A stretch of 64,000 bases of DNA from Roseivirga sp. (GCA_018402485.1 JAGYIY010000002.1:372001-436000), one strand, 5' to 3'. Positions 26,151 to 35,499 are shown, numbered from the stretch's first letter. The notes: generated from the letters alone by a model not told the origin. Program-made: numbers and translations.

Positions 26151-26336
26151 ATGATCAATAGAATCGTCAGAGCCGTTGCAGGCTCATTTATTCTAATCAG
26201 CTTATTATTAGCTATTTATGTCAATATCAATTGGCTCTGGTTTACAGCCTTTGTGGGGGTAAATCTGTTACAATCCAGCATGACCAAGTGGTGCTTAATG
26301 GAAGACATTTTGAAAAAATTCGGAGTTAAAAATTAG
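26151..26336 (+). CDS. DUF2892 small membrane protein
   Basis: A 61-residue protein with two hydrophobic segments (VAGSFILISLLLAIYVNINWLWFTAFVGVNLLQSSMTKWCLMEDILKKFG). The pattern R-x-V-A-G-x-F-I-L-x-S-L and the ending Q-S-x-x-T-x-W-C-L-M-E-x-I-L-x-K matches the YgaP-type inner-membrane domain (DUF2892), often found near rhodanese or metal-resistance genes. It is the last gene of the efflux operon, 21 bases after the PII-like gene. Single Cys in WCLM is conserved in the family. The function is not known. Confidence 0.75.
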   Translation: MINRIVRAVAGSFILISLLLAIYVNINWLWFTAFVGVNLLQSSMTKWCLMEDILKKFGVKN

Positions 26337-26348
26337 CCTGTACAATGG

Positions 26349-27017
26349 CTAAAAACTTTCCTCTTCTGTAATCGCTCGATTGGCAAAATCGAGCATAGGT
26401 AGCAAAGTCTGAAAAGACTCAAATGCGAGATCAACAAAGTAATCGCTGTAAAAATCCTTTCGGCTAAAAGGCCGAAAGGCAGCGAGACTCCTGAGTTTTA
26501 GCCATTCTATATGAGGATGATCAGAGGGGTAACCTTTGGGTGCATTTTGTAAACTGTCGTTCTGAAATAAGGTGAAATGAGATTGAAAAGCAGTGCTGCT
26601 CAGTACTTTTTCAAGCCCCTGTCCTTCATAATCAATTTCCATGCGCAATTTCTTCAATTGCGCTGAGGAAGGATGCCACAAACCACCGGCAACCATCAAT
26701 TCATCTAAACCCAGATGAATATAAAAATCTGCTTTTCCTTTTCCATAACCCATCACTATCCCAAAATGATCCTTGTAAGTAGGTCGTTCAGGGTGAAAAA
26801 GCAGATTATTATTGATACGGGTAAGGCATTTACGGGCAGACGCTTGTATGATGCGAAGATCATAAGCTTTTACTTTCTCTAAAACGGGTTCAATCACTTC
26901 TTCAACAGCGACTTTAGTCTCTTCATACCAAGAGCGGTTGGCGTCCATCCATGCCTTTGAATTATTCTCTTGCAACGCCTGTATAAATTTAAAAATTCCA
27001 GCCTTATTCATAGACAT
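26349..27017 (-). CDS. DUF2461 family protein
   Basis: A 222-residue cytoplasmic protein. Diagnostic strings are FIQALQENNSKAWMDANRSWYEE near the N-terminus (the family reads FLxxLxxNNNRxWFxxNKxxY), CLTRINNNLLFHPERPTYKDHFGIVM (FRIYRDxRFSxDKxPYKxHxG), and DFYIHLGLDELMVAGGLWHPSSAQLKKLR (YYxHxxPGxxxxGGGxWxPxxxxLxxIR). The biochemical role of DUF2461 is unknown. It is convergent with the efflux operon, with 12 bases between stops. Confidence 0.88.
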   Translation of the reverse strand: MSMNKAGIFKFIQALQENNSKAWMDANRSWYEETKVAVEEVIEPVLEKVKAYDLRIIQASARKCLTRINNNLLFHPERPTYKDHFGIVMGYGKGKADFYIHLGLDELMVAGGLWHPSSAQLKKLRMEIDYEGQGLEKVLSSTAFQSHFTLFQNDSLQNAPKGYPSDHPHIEWLKLRSLAAFRPFSRKDFYSDYFVDLAFESFQTLLPMLDFANRAITEEESF

Positions 27018-27293
27018 TAAACTTAAGGGTTTTAGATAGTTTTAATGGCCAAACATAAAAACTTCTTTCAAACTTTTCACTCATCCTAAATTCAAGATTT
27101 GAAAGTGGGTGAATCCTTTGTTTAAGGCTCCACCAAAAGACCCAGACCTCAAATCAACTATCCATTTTAGGAAGACCAATATTTTGTACTTTTTTGTGAT
27201 TGACACGTGTTATATTTTCCAGCCATTTTCAGACCATTTACTTTGACCACGAGTAATATTTTTTGTCATAAGAAGAATGATCAGAATCCATAT

Positions 27294-28193
27294 TTACCTA
27301 TGCTTCGTGTAAAAGTAAGGGGATAAATCTTTTGTTAAATTTTCCAAAGCTTCATCTGTCCATTGTGGTGAATGAACAAAAGTTAGCAGGTCTTCCAACT
27401 GATCTTCTGTTCTAACTCCCACCACCGCAGAGGTTACCTCTTGCCTTCGCAAAACCCACTGCAATGCCAGATGCATCAGTCTTCTTTTCTCAGTTGAGAA
27501 TAACTTCAACTTATCTACCAATAAATCAGCATCTTTTGTATTTATATCTAAACTTATACTTTTATTTATTAGCAATAAAAAACCCTTTGCTAGTGCGCCT
27601 CTTACTAACACCCCTACCCCTGCATGACCCAGCTTTGGTAGCACTGACTCCTCTGGTCTTCTGTCCAGCATATTGTACTGCAGCATGTTTGTTAATAGGT
27701 TCGCATGATGGGTGTAAGCGTGAATAACATTTGGTCGAATGGAAGACAAACCGTAATGTAAAATCTTCCCTTCCTCTTTCAGTAACTCAAAGGCTTCTAC
27801 CACCTCATCCATGTCATCTTCAATGGTTCCACCATGCAGTTGATAGAGATCAATGTAGTCGGTTTGCAACCTTTGAAGGCTCTTGTCAACCGCCTTCAAA
27901 ATATAACTTTTCGAAGGGTTCCATCGCCAACTACGCCCTGTTCCACTAGGCTCGTTACCCACTTTAGTTGCTAGAAAAACTTCTTTTCTGAAAGGCTTTA
28001 GAGCCATCCCTACTCGCTCTTCGTTAGCCCCAAACTCATACAAATCTGCGGTATCAAAATGATTAATTCCTCCTTCATAAGCCGCTCTCAATAACCTGGA
28101 ATTTTGATCTTGGTCAGGCACTAAAGACATGCATCCCAAACCGATTTCAGAAAGTGCTATTTCCGTACCTGGTACAATTCTTTTTTGCATCAT
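27294..28193 (-). CDS. Aldo/keto reductase
   Basis: An NADPH-dependent TIM-barrel oxidoreductase of 299 residues. The catalytic tetrad is complete: Asp47 and Tyr52 in FDTADLYEFG, Lys77 in FLATKVGN, His120 in LYQLHGG. The beginning (VPGTEIALSEIGLGCMSL) is typical of the AKR11-14 type bacterial subfamilies. Substrate not predictable. The start overlaps the stop of the AI-2E-family gene by four bases, so the two are co-transcribed, with the transporter gene first. A region of about 275 bases downstream (27018-27293) holds no gene that I can see. Confidence 0.9.
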   Translation of the reverse strand: MMQKRIVPGTEIALSEIGLGCMSLVPDQDQNSRLLRAAYEGGINHFDTADLYEFGANEERVGMALKPFRKEVFLATKVGNEPSGTGRSWRWNPSKSYILKAVDKSLQRLQTDYIDLYQLHGGTIEDDMDEVVEAFELLKEEGKILHYGLSSIRPNVIHAYTHHANLLTNMLQYNMLDRRPEESVLPKLGHAGVGVLVRGALAKGFLLLINKSISLDINTKDADLLVDKLKLFSTEKRRLMHLALQWVLRRQEVTSAVVGVRTEDQLEDLLTFVHSPQWTDEALENLTKDLSPYFYTKHR

Positions 28194-29263
28194 CGATCAT
28201 GATCAAGTTGGCCAATATTACCACGCTCGGTGAGTAGTACAGCAATCCCTCTTGTTGCAGGGAATTGTGAACAGATAATAATAATAACAGACACGATAGG
28301 CACTGCCAAGATCATACCTAGAATGCCCCATATAGACCCCCAAAAAGAAAGTGCCATGATTACAGCCAATGGACTCAAGTTTAAGGTCTTCCCCATGCGT
28401 TTAGGTTCGATATAATTACCAACCACAATTTGTACTGCTTCAATGAGCAGAAAAACATACACAAATGGCCAAAAAGACGCAAATTGGAAAATGGCAAAAA
28501 TGGCAGGGAGTAAACTTGCCACCAAAGAGCCTATATAGGGAATAAAATTCAATACGAAGATAATGAAAGCCCATAATACCGGGAAGTCTACCTTCAATAA
28601 AAGCAGTAGAAGGTAACTGACAACGGCGGTAAGCACACTTACTTCTGTTTTTACGGTAAAATATTTATTTACGGAATAACTAATGCGGTTAATGGTAAAG
28701 CGAAAATTATCGCGGTTACTGTCTTTCTTAAACATTTGGTAGACCTTATTACCCATGTAATTCTCTTCGATTACAAAAAAGATAACATAAACCAAAACCA
28801 AGGCTATGCTACCCAATAAGGCACTGACAGAGTTGAAAGCACCTGCCACCAAACTTCGGTAATCAAAATCTCTAATGGCATCTTCTATGTTAGGCACCCA
28901 AGAATACCTATCTGTAAAGCTTCTCACCTCCAGCAAAAACAAGCGAAGGTTTTCATCATAGCGATTGGCATTGACCGCTATGAGGGAAACATTGAGGGAA
29001 ACAATTTGATAGATACCATAAATCACACTAAAAGCAATACCAAAAGCAAGCACTCTTTGCAGCCATACGGGAGCATACATCCTTATGAATTTTACCTTAG
29101 CAATGTACTTTCTGATGGTGAGAATCAAGTACCAAACCAAAAGAGCTAAAACGATAGGTTCTAAAAATGGGCGAAAATAAATAAGTCCAACCACGGCACC
29201 GGTCAATATGATTGTCCAATAGGCCGCAGATTGTACGTTGTTTTTGGTAAGATCTGCTTTCAT
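28190..29263 (-). CDS. AI-2E family transporter (PerM/YdiK-like)
   Basis: A 357-residue inner-membrane protein with about eight helices. The conserved block near the C-terminus (ILNFIPYIGSLVASLLPAIFAIFQF and GNYIEPKRMGKTLNLSPLAVIMALSFWGSIWGILGMILAVPI) is the signature of the AI-2E/PerM family. Members export autoinducer-2 or act as Na+/H+ antiporters, and most are uncharacterised. The central soluble part (about 90-150) is the usual periplasmic-loop helix region. It is co-transcribed with the aldo/keto reductase. Confidence 0.87.
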   Translation of the reverse strand: MKADLTKNNVQSAAYWTIILTGAVVGLIYFRPFLEPIVLALLVWYLILTIRKYIAKVKFIRMYAPVWLQRVLAFGIAFSVIYGIYQIVSLNVSLIAVNANRYDENLRLFLLEVRSFTDRYSWVPNIEDAIRDFDYRSLVAGAFNSVSALLGSIALVLVYVIFFVIEENYMGNKVYQMFKKDSNRDNFRFTINRISYSVNKYFTVKTEVSVLTAVVSYLLLLLLKVDFPVLWAFIIFVLNFIPYIGSLVASLLPAIFAIFQFASFWPFVYVFLLIEAVQIVVGNYIEPKRMGKTLNLSPLAVIMALSFWGSIWGILGMILAVPIVSVIIIICSQFPATRGIAVLLTERGNIGQLDHDR

Positions 29264-29341
29264 AATTTTTGAAAGACTTAAAATAGAAAATTATCAGCAG
29301 AAAGACAGCTGTAGAAAGCGGAAAGATTTAATGCCGCTACG

Positions 29342-29373
29342 TTGTATTAAAAAATAGCTTTTCACTATATTTG
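29342..29373 (+). promoter_or_regulatory. Promoter of tRNA-Arg
   Basis: TTG (29342-29344), a 21-base spacer and TATATTTG (29366-29373) match the Bacteroidota consensus. The tRNA begins 25 bases after the box. Confidence 0.55.
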
Positions 29374-29397
29374 CACTCGCTTTGAAAAAAGCCCGTT

Positions 29398-29471
29398 GGT
29401 CTGCTAGCTCAACTGGATAGAGCAACTGCCTTCTAAGCAGTAGGTTTCAGGTTCGAGTCCTGAGCGGATCA
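29398..29471 (+). tRNA. tRNA-Arg (TCT anticodon)
   Basis: Acceptor arms GGTCTGC/GCGGATC pair with two G-T wobbles. D-arm TAGCTCAACTGGATAGAGCA, anticodon arm CTGCCTTCTAAGCAG (anticodon TCT), T-arm TCAGGTTCGAGTCCTGA, discriminator A. CCA not encoded. Decodes AGA/AGG. Confidence 0.93.
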
Positions 29472-29479
29472 CATGAAAG

Positions 29480-29510
29480 ACCCCACTAGATTCAATCAGT
29501 GGGGTTTTTT
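29480..29510 (+). terminator. Terminator of tRNA-Arg
   Basis: Stem ACCCCACT/AGTGGGGT with a 9-base loop, followed by a T-run. It starts 9 bases after the tRNA. Confidence 0.8.
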
Positions 29511-29746
29511 GTTTGTTTTTACTTGATGTGATCATTGGCAAGGAAAATACAATGCAAAAACGCAATTGCTTAACACCCAACATGCCCTAAATAACCCCCT
29601 TGGTGTTTGAGATGTTAAAAAGTCGCCTCCTTCATTTCACCAGGACAAAAGCCACCATTTTATCGATTTATTCAGATGAAAAAACTGACTCTTCTCGAAA
29701 TGAAGATTCAATAATAGTAGATTAGCTTTGGTATAGAACTTTAAAC

Positions 29747-32700
29747 CTATCGGATAAGTGTAAAGCTACCCCGAAAAGTTTCTTCAAAAGAAACATCGTT
29801 GAGTGAACCTGAATAAAAAATAATGTACGAGTAGTTACCATTTGGTGCTGTTTCGCCTTCAAAGTTACCATCCCATCCTTCATTAACGTCTTCTGTAGAA
29901 AACACAATAGCTCCCCAGCGATTGACAATCTGCATCGAAAAAGAAAGGGCGCAGTCAGCCACAGGCTTAAATACGTCATTTATACTATCTCCATTAGGAC
30001 TGAATGCATTAGGAATAAAAATCTTTGGAAAGCGTTCTGTTACCTCAACATCCAAAAATGTCTCACATCCATTAGCATCTACAATGCGCACGCTAAATGT
30101 ACCTTTTGAAAGCCCTGATGCCGTTGGGTTATCTATGCTAGGGTTATTATCCCAGAAAAACTGATAATCGGGTGTCCCCCCTTTGGCATCTATAAACGCC
30201 GTACCATCGGTAGCCTGAGGACAAATAGGATCATTGATTAAGCTTTCCAAGTCGGGCTCAAGCAAGGGAGGTTCATCGATGGTGAAATCAGCTTGTGTTT
30301 GACAACCGTTCGAGTCGGTCACTGTCACAATATAATTCCCAGCCGACAACGTGTTTATGATATTTTCATTGGTTTCCTGTAGGCCATCATCAGACTCCCA
30401 AAGATAATTATATTCTCCTTGGGTGTTGGGCGTGCCACCCGAAATGAGCAAAGATGCTATCCCATTCGATTCTTGAAAACAGCGTACGGGAACGGTACTT
30501 ACATCCTCAATAAGGAGCTCATCTGGCTGGGTAATTGTATACGTTTCTATGATCTCACAGCCGAGTGCATCAGTGATGCTAGCCTCATATTCTCCTGCAA
30601 CCAAACCACTGATAGATGCCCCTTCCATGCCATTATCCCATCGCACTTGATAATTTCCAGGTTTTCCTCCATTCAGGTTCAGTCTGATCTCTCCATTATC
30701 TTCTCCATTACAGAGAACATTGGTAATTTCAGGAACAGCTATAATTTCATCGTATATGTTTACTTGCAGGGTATCCGAAAAACCCTCACAATCACTGATA
30801 CTAGGATTGAATTCGCGATACCAAACACTTCCTGTTCCTGGAGTAAACCAGCGTACATTAACCTCATTCTGCTCATTTGACCCTACTATTTCTCCCTTAT
30901 CTGTGGCTATAAACCATTCGTAACTAGACCCATTGGTGGGAGGGGTAAAATAGGTGACATTCTCTAAGTCCGTAAAGCAGACTTCATGATCGGTGATCCC
31001 GTTACTTTGTGGTGGTGCAGGCTGCAACCTCTTATTAATGACAACCGGTAAGGTAAGGGTATCTCCTACACAACCCAAAGCATTGGCAGGCAATACTTTT
31101 ACAAAGGCGTCTTCTCTGGCCGAAGCCCAGTCGACAAGGATTTGATCTGCTGTACGCGAAGTTGTAATGGTTCCTCCTTCGATGAACCACTCATAGGTAT
31201 TACCGACCTCTCCTGAAATAGAATAAGCTACCCCTTCCACATCAGGACAAACAGAAGAGGGTCCTAGAATGTCATCGGTTATTGTTTCAGAAACTTGAAT
31301 GGTGCGAAAAACCGTTTCAGAAGTACCACAAGAGCCTTGACCATCAGAGGCTACAAGTCTTACTTCATAAGTACCGGCATTTTCATAACTATGAATTAAT
31401 TGTTGCCCTTCAGCTAAGTTCCCGTCTCCGAAATCCCATTCAAAAGTATTGAAACGAGGCTCCTCTCCCAAGGGGGTTTCAAACCGAGCATCAAAATCAA
31501 TTTCCGCATTGAGGCATGCATAATCTGCTATGCTTCCAATAAATTGATCTTCCCCTTTAATTTCAAGATTAAGGTTTTCTAATGCTACACCTGCTGAATA
31601 ACCAAAAGATTCAACATTCCCAAACCCATAAACCAAGGCAATTACCCCTTCATCGGCAGTAACCGTATGGTTTCCTCTGCTTATTTGTATGGTGGCATAG
31701 GCCGCATCTTCAAAGGTTTGAAATTGGCTGCTCACATTAACCCCGTCTAGTTGTACGTTCGCAGTCGCACCGGCTTCAGTAATTAGAGTGAGGAAATAAC
31801 GGTTAATTTCTTGTACTTCAAAAGCATTGAAGGTGACATTACGCACACGCTGTTCAAGCGGACTTACCAGAATATAAAAAGGATCACCCTGGGAGCCATC
31901 ACAATCTTGAGACCTGCTAAATTGTGCAAAACTAATCGGTTTTGTTGCGGTAACTCTGCGTACATCTTCGAGCGCTTTATCAATAAAAACTTCACCAGCA
32001 TTCAATGTAAATGTATCTAAACCTGTTATTTGTACTTCTGTGTCGTCCTCAGCTGCCATGATTTTAATAAAATCACCTCCAGATCTTGACACATAGGGAA
32101 CGAATAAAAAATTCTCACCCCAGGTAGATAGTGGAAACATTTGCTCTAATAAATGATCTCGGGCAGGGCCGCATCCTCCCACATTAGTAAACACATTACC
32201 TCCAAAGACAGCTATATTTTTACAATCATTGTTACCTGAACTTACCGCTCGTACTGAGGTACCCGTTAAATCTTCATTAGATTTGATATGATACATTTGA
32301 CCAGCATCCAAAGTCACAACAGAAGTGTCACCCCCCATCAAACCACGAAAGGTATCTGCAGTAGGAACAATCTCTACTTCAGTATCATCTTCAACCGCCA
32401 CAATGAGCATAGAAGATTCTCGCGAAGATTCAACAATGTCTTCAGGTGGCTCCATGTGCGCTGTCACCAAGTATTCTTTACCTAGCGCATTAACGGGCAG
32501 AATCACCGCAGCATCTGCACTGAATTGCCTTTTGTTGAGTGCATAAACAGAAATATCATTATCAGACGTAATATGTATCCCCCTATTGCTGATTCCTTCT
32601 TCTAAAGGCATATAATCGAGTGGTATAGAAACCTTTTCCGCAAGACCCGGAACAACTGTTACATTGATATTAAGATTATTAATGGCCCCGGTTATATTTA

Positions 32701-32920
32701 CTTCGGCAGTATCTTTAGAGGTAAAATAAATTTCGAGTGCTAGATTTTGCCCTGGAGAATTCTCCATAAATCCGAGCCAAAAATCTCTTCCTTCAGTAGT
32801 GACCTGCGCACGACTTGAGATTGCTATACATAGCAAGAAACAAATGAATAAAATCCTCTTCAATTTTTTCTTATGGAGCTTGTCATATCTTTTGAAGATC
32901 AAAGATGCACAAATCCTCAC
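29747..32920 (-). CDS. Large secreted T9SS type B cargo protein (IgGFc-binding-like, PKD, SprB repeats, CHU_C)
   Basis: A 1057-residue surface or secreted protein. Order: signal peptide (KRILFICFLLCIAISSRAQ); an N-terminal IgGFc-binding-like region (about 40-460, starting TEGRDFWLGFMENSPGQNLALEIYF); a PKD domain (about 490-545, FEWDFGDGNLAEGQQLIHSYENAGTYEVRL); another Ig/PKD-like part; three SprB-like repeats (VLCNGEDNGEIRLNLNGGKPGNYQVRWDNG and its relatives); and a CHU_C end (FIPNAFSPNGDSINDVF...NRWGAIVFS...GWDGN). The last is the gliding-motility-associated type B signal for type IX secretion. The start at 32920 is GTG. A TTG at 32863 gives a cleaner signal peptide (first residues KRILF) and may be the real start. 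It is likely an adhesin or surface polymer, standing alone. Confidence 0.85.
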   Translation of the reverse strand: MRICASLIFKRYDKLHKKKLKRILFICFLLCIAISSRAQVTTEGRDFWLGFMENSPGQNLALEIYFTSKDTAEVNITGAINNLNINVTVVPGLAEKVSIPLDYMPLEEGISNRGIHITSDNDISVYALNKRQFSADAAVILPVNALGKEYLVTAHMEPPEDIVESSRESSMLIVAVEDDTEVEIVPTADTFRGLMGGDTSVVTLDAGQMYHIKSNEDLTGTSVRAVSSGNNDCKNIAVFGGNVFTNVGGCGPARDHLLEQMFPLSTWGENFLFVPYVSRSGGDFIKIMAAEDDTEVQITGLDTFTLNAGEVFIDKALEDVRRVTATKPISFAQFSRSQDCDGSQGDPFYILVSPLEQRVRNVTFNAFEVQEINRYFLTLITEAGATANVQLDGVNVSSQFQTFEDAAYATIQISRGNHTVTADEGVIALVYGFGNVESFGYSAGVALENLNLEIKGEDQFIGSIADYACLNAEIDFDARFETPLGEEPRFNTFEWDFGDGNLAEGQQLIHSYENAGTYEVRLVASDGQGSCGTSETVFRTIQVSETITDDILGPSSVCPDVEGVAYSISGEVGNTYEWFIEGGTITTSRTADQILVDWASAREDAFVKVLPANALGCVGDTLTLPVVINKRLQPAPPQSNGITDHEVCFTDLENVTYFTPPTNGSSYEWFIATDKGEIVGSNEQNEVNVRWFTPGTGSVWYREFNPSISDCEGFSDTLQVNIYDEIIAVPEITNVLCNGEDNGEIRLNLNGGKPGNYQVRWDNGMEGASISGLVAGEYEASITDALGCEIIETYTITQPDELLIEDVSTVPVRCFQESNGIASLLISGGTPNTQGEYNYLWESDDGLQETNENIINTLSAGNYIVTVTDSNGCQTQADFTIDEPPLLEPDLESLINDPICPQATDGTAFIDAKGGTPDYQFFWDNNPSIDNPTASGLSKGTFSVRIVDANGCETFLDVEVTERFPKIFIPNAFSPNGDSINDVFKPVADCALSFSMQIVNRWGAIVFSTEDVNEGWDGNFEGETAPNGNYSYIIFYSGSLNDVSFEETFRGSFTLIR

Positions 32921-33062
32921 GGGTTTTTAATAAAGATTGTATAGATATTTTGTTTTTTACCAAGTAAAGCCTTTGAGGGCTCACAAAGTTTGGGGTAATA
33001 TATTCGGGCTATTAATTTGTTTTTTGGCATTTTATTGAATTGTTTTGAAGCAAATCAGCAAC

Positions 33063-33443
33063 ATGGAAATTAACGGAAAAATCGAAAAAATTTTCTCAAC
33101 GCAAAAAGTAACAGATTCTTTTCAGAAAAGAGAGTTTGTACTCGAGTATGTAGACAACCCAAAATATCCGGAATACATCAAATTAGAATGTATTCAAGAC
33201 AAATGTGACCTTTTAGATGGTTTTTCAGAAGGCCAAGAAGTGAGTGTCAGCCTCAATTTAAAGGGAAGGAAATGGACAGACCCACAAGGAAATGACAAAT
33301 ACTTTAACACCTTACAGGCTTGGAAAATCAATGCTGCGGGGCAGAGTAAAGGTCAAAATACTTCAGCAGCCAACGAAGATCTTCCCCCTCCCCCTGAAGA
33401 TAAACCAGAATGGTTGAATGCAGATGATGACTTACCCTTCTAA
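33063..33443 (+). CDS. DUF3127 protein with SSB-like acidic tail
   Basis: A 126-residue protein of the DUF3127 family, found mainly in Bacteroidota. The core (MEINGKIEKIFSTQKVTDSFQKREFVLEYVDNPKYPEYIKLECIQDKCDLLDGFSEGQEVSVSLNLKGRKW) reads like an OB-fold. It is followed by a linker and a tail ending ADDDLPF. That tail copies the C-terminal peptide of single-stranded DNA-binding protein (DDDIPF), through which SSB binds repair enzymes. The ATG at 33063 was preferred over a TTG at 33045. The SSB-like role is an inference from tail and fold. It is 3 bases upstream of lhgO, so the two are probably co-transcribed. Confidence 0.8.
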   Translation: MEINGKIEKIFSTQKVTDSFQKREFVLEYVDNPKYPEYIKLECIQDKCDLLDGFSEGQEVSVSLNLKGRKWTDPQGNDKYFNTLQAWKINAAGQSKGQNTSAANEDLPPPPEDKPEWLNADDDLPF

Positions 33444-33446
33444 CCC

Positions 33447-34643
33447 ATGGCATACGATATTGTAGTTATTGGTGGTGGAATTGTTGGACTGGCAACTGCG
33501 CATCAGATTCTACAAAAAAAACCAGGTCTGAAATTAGCTGTCCTTGAAAAAGAAAAAGATATTTGCCGTCACCAAACGGGGAATAATAGCGGCGTAATTC
33601 ACTCCGGATTGTATTATAAACCAGGAAGCCAAAAAGCAATTAATTGCATCAATGGCTATCGCATGCTAGTGGATTTCTGCGAGAAAGAAGGTATTTCGTA
33701 TGAACTTTGTGGTAAAGTAGTTGTGGCTACGAAACCCGAACAAAAACCCTTATTAGACAATCTTTATCATAGAGGCTTGGCCAACGGGCTAGACCGCATC
33801 AGGAACCTAAGCATCCCTGAACTCCAAGAAGTTGAACCTCATGTTAAAGGTGTTGCCGCCATACAGGTTCCCTATACCGGTATTGTAGATTATGTCGCTA
33901 TAGCACGCAAATACGCCGACAACATCAAGGCCCGAAATGGCGAAATTGTGTTGGGAGAAAAGGTCATTCATATCGGTAAAAAAAATGGTATCACTACAAT
34001 AAATACGGAAAGTAAAAGCTATGAAACCCGATTGGTGATCAATTGTGGCGGTTTGTACTCCGACAAGCTAGCCAAACAGACTAGCCCTGAAATTGATTTG
34101 AAAATTATTCCTTTTCGCGGAGAATATTACGAACTAAAACCGGAAAAAGAATACTTGGTCAAACATTTGATTTACCCTGTCCCTGACCCCAATTTTCCAT
34201 TTTTGGGGGTACATTTCACCCGCATGATCCATGGAGGAATTGAAGCCGGCCCGAATGCTGTTTTGGCATTCCGCAGAGAAGGCTACAAAAAACATCAAAT
34301 TCATATAGGTGAATTGGCAGAATCCTTACTTTGGCCAGGCTTTCAAAAAGTTGCTGCCAAGTATTGGCGTACAGGATTTGGCGAATTGTATCGCTCCTTT
34401 TCCAAAAAAGCATTTACCACAGCCTTGCAAGGTCTGATTCCAGAAATTCAAGAAGAAGATTTATCAGCGGCTCCTGCCGGAGTGAGAGCTCAGGCTTGTG
34501 ACCGAACGGGTGGTCTATTGGACGACTTCGCTATTTTTGAAGCGGAAAATGCCATTAATGTTTGTAATGCACCAAGTCCAGCCGCTACCTCTTCCTTGTC
34601 TATTGGGGATCAGGTAAGTGATATGGCCTTGGCTAAAATCTGA
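33447..34643 (+). CDS. lhgO: L-2-hydroxyglutarate oxidase
   Basis: An FAD-dependent DAO-family enzyme that oxidises L-2-hydroxyglutarate to 2-oxoglutarate and passes electrons to the membrane quinone pool. It has an N-terminal dinucleotide-binding motif VVIGGGIVGLATA (6-18) and the family signature HQTGNNSGVIHSGLYYKPGS. It also carries LIYPVPDPNFPFLGVHFTRMIHGGIEAGPNAVLA and the C-terminal AGVRAQACDRTGGLLDDF, all diagnostic for LhgO/YgaF. 398 residues is normal. It lies between the DUF3127 gene and an EEP-family enzyme with gaps of 3 and 6 bases. Confidence 0.92.
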   Translation: MAYDIVVIGGGIVGLATAHQILQKKPGLKLAVLEKEKDICRHQTGNNSGVIHSGLYYKPGSQKAINCINGYRMLVDFCEKEGISYELCGKVVVATKPEQKPLLDNLYHRGLANGLDRIRNLSIPELQEVEPHVKGVAAIQVPYTGIVDYVAIARKYADNIKARNGEIVLGEKVIHIGKKNGITTINTESKSYETRLVINCGGLYSDKLAKQTSPEIDLKIIPFRGEYYELKPEKEYLVKHLIYPVPDPNFPFLGVHFTRMIHGGIEAGPNAVLAFRREGYKKHQIHIGELAESLLWPGFQKVAAKYWRTGFGELYRSFSKKAFTTALQGLIPEIQEEDLSAAPAGVRAQACDRTGGLLDDFAIFEAENAINVCNAPSPAATSSLSIGDQVSDMALAKI

Positions 34644-34649
34644 TAAACG

Positions 34650-35492
34650 ATGAGACTTAAAAGAATCTTTTTAGCCATTTTTCTCTTCCCTCAAATGTTG
34701 CCTCTTGCTGCCATAGCACAAACCATCGACATTATTTCCTATAACATCCGATACAATAATCCAAACGATGGTGATGACCAATGGGGAAACCGTAAACCAG
34801 ATGTGGTGCAACTCATAAAGACTTATCAACCCACTGCTTTTGGTGTGCAAGAAGCGACTAACCTACAGATGAATGATCTGAAACAAGAGTTGAACCAATA
34901 TGCTGCCGTAGGGGTTGGTCGTGATGATGGCCAATCCAAAGGTGAGTACAGTGCTATCTTTTACAAAACAGACCAATTAGCGCTTTTGATCTCTGGTACT
35001 TTTTGGTTGTCGTCGACCCCAGATTCAGTGTCAAAAGGCTGGGACGCCGCATTACCTCGCATATGTACTTATGCCCAATTCAAACACCTCAAAAGTGGTA
35101 ACACTTTTTGGCATTTTAATACACATTTCGATCACCGTGGAGAAGAAGCCAGAACTCAATCTGCACGTCTTATTGCTCAAAAAACTGAAGAGCTCACAAC
35201 CGGTAATGCTTATGTAGTGATTACCGGTGATTTGAATGCAACGCCAGATGCAGCGCCTATTCAAGTCATGAAAAAATACTTCAAAGACCCCTTAGACCTA
35301 TCTCATATTTCATTAGTAGGCCCTAAGGGTACTTTCAGTGGCTTTGATCTAGATGCCCCTTTGCAGAACCGCATAGACTACATTTTTATGCGCGGCTTTA
35401 AAATAGATGAATATGTACACCTAGGAGATAAAAGGCCCAACGGACGTTGGGTTTCAGATCACTTACCCATTAAAGCTAGTTTGACTTTTTAA
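34650..35492 (+). CDS. Secreted endonuclease/exonuclease/phosphatase-family enzyme
   Basis: A 280-residue phosphodiesterase-type enzyme with a signal peptide (MRLKRIFLAIFLFPQMLPLAAIAQ). EEP-fold motifs are visible: ISYNIRYNN, FGVQEAT (metal-binding Glu), FNTHFDHRGEEAR (catalytic His region), VITGDLNATPDA (Asp-x-Asn), and WVSDHLPIKASL (Asp-His). The RYNNPNDGDDQWGNRKPDVV start is common in Bacteroidota members annotated as endonuclease/exonuclease/phosphatase. Substrate could be nucleic acid, phospholipid or phosphoprotein. It is the last gene of the lhgO operon and convergent with the AraC regulator. Confidence 0.87.
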   Translation: MRLKRIFLAIFLFPQMLPLAAIAQTIDIISYNIRYNNPNDGDDQWGNRKPDVVQLIKTYQPTAFGVQEATNLQMNDLKQELNQYAAVGVGRDDGQSKGEYSAIFYKTDQLALLISGTFWLSSTPDSVSKGWDAALPRICTYAQFKHLKSGNTFWHFNTHFDHRGEEARTQSARLIAQKTEELTTGNAYVVITGDLNATPDAAPIQVMKKYFKDPLDLSHISLVGPKGTFSGFDLDAPLQNRIDYIFMRGFKIDEYVHLGDKRPNGRWVSDHLPIKASLTF

Positions 35493-35499
35493 AGCAGAA

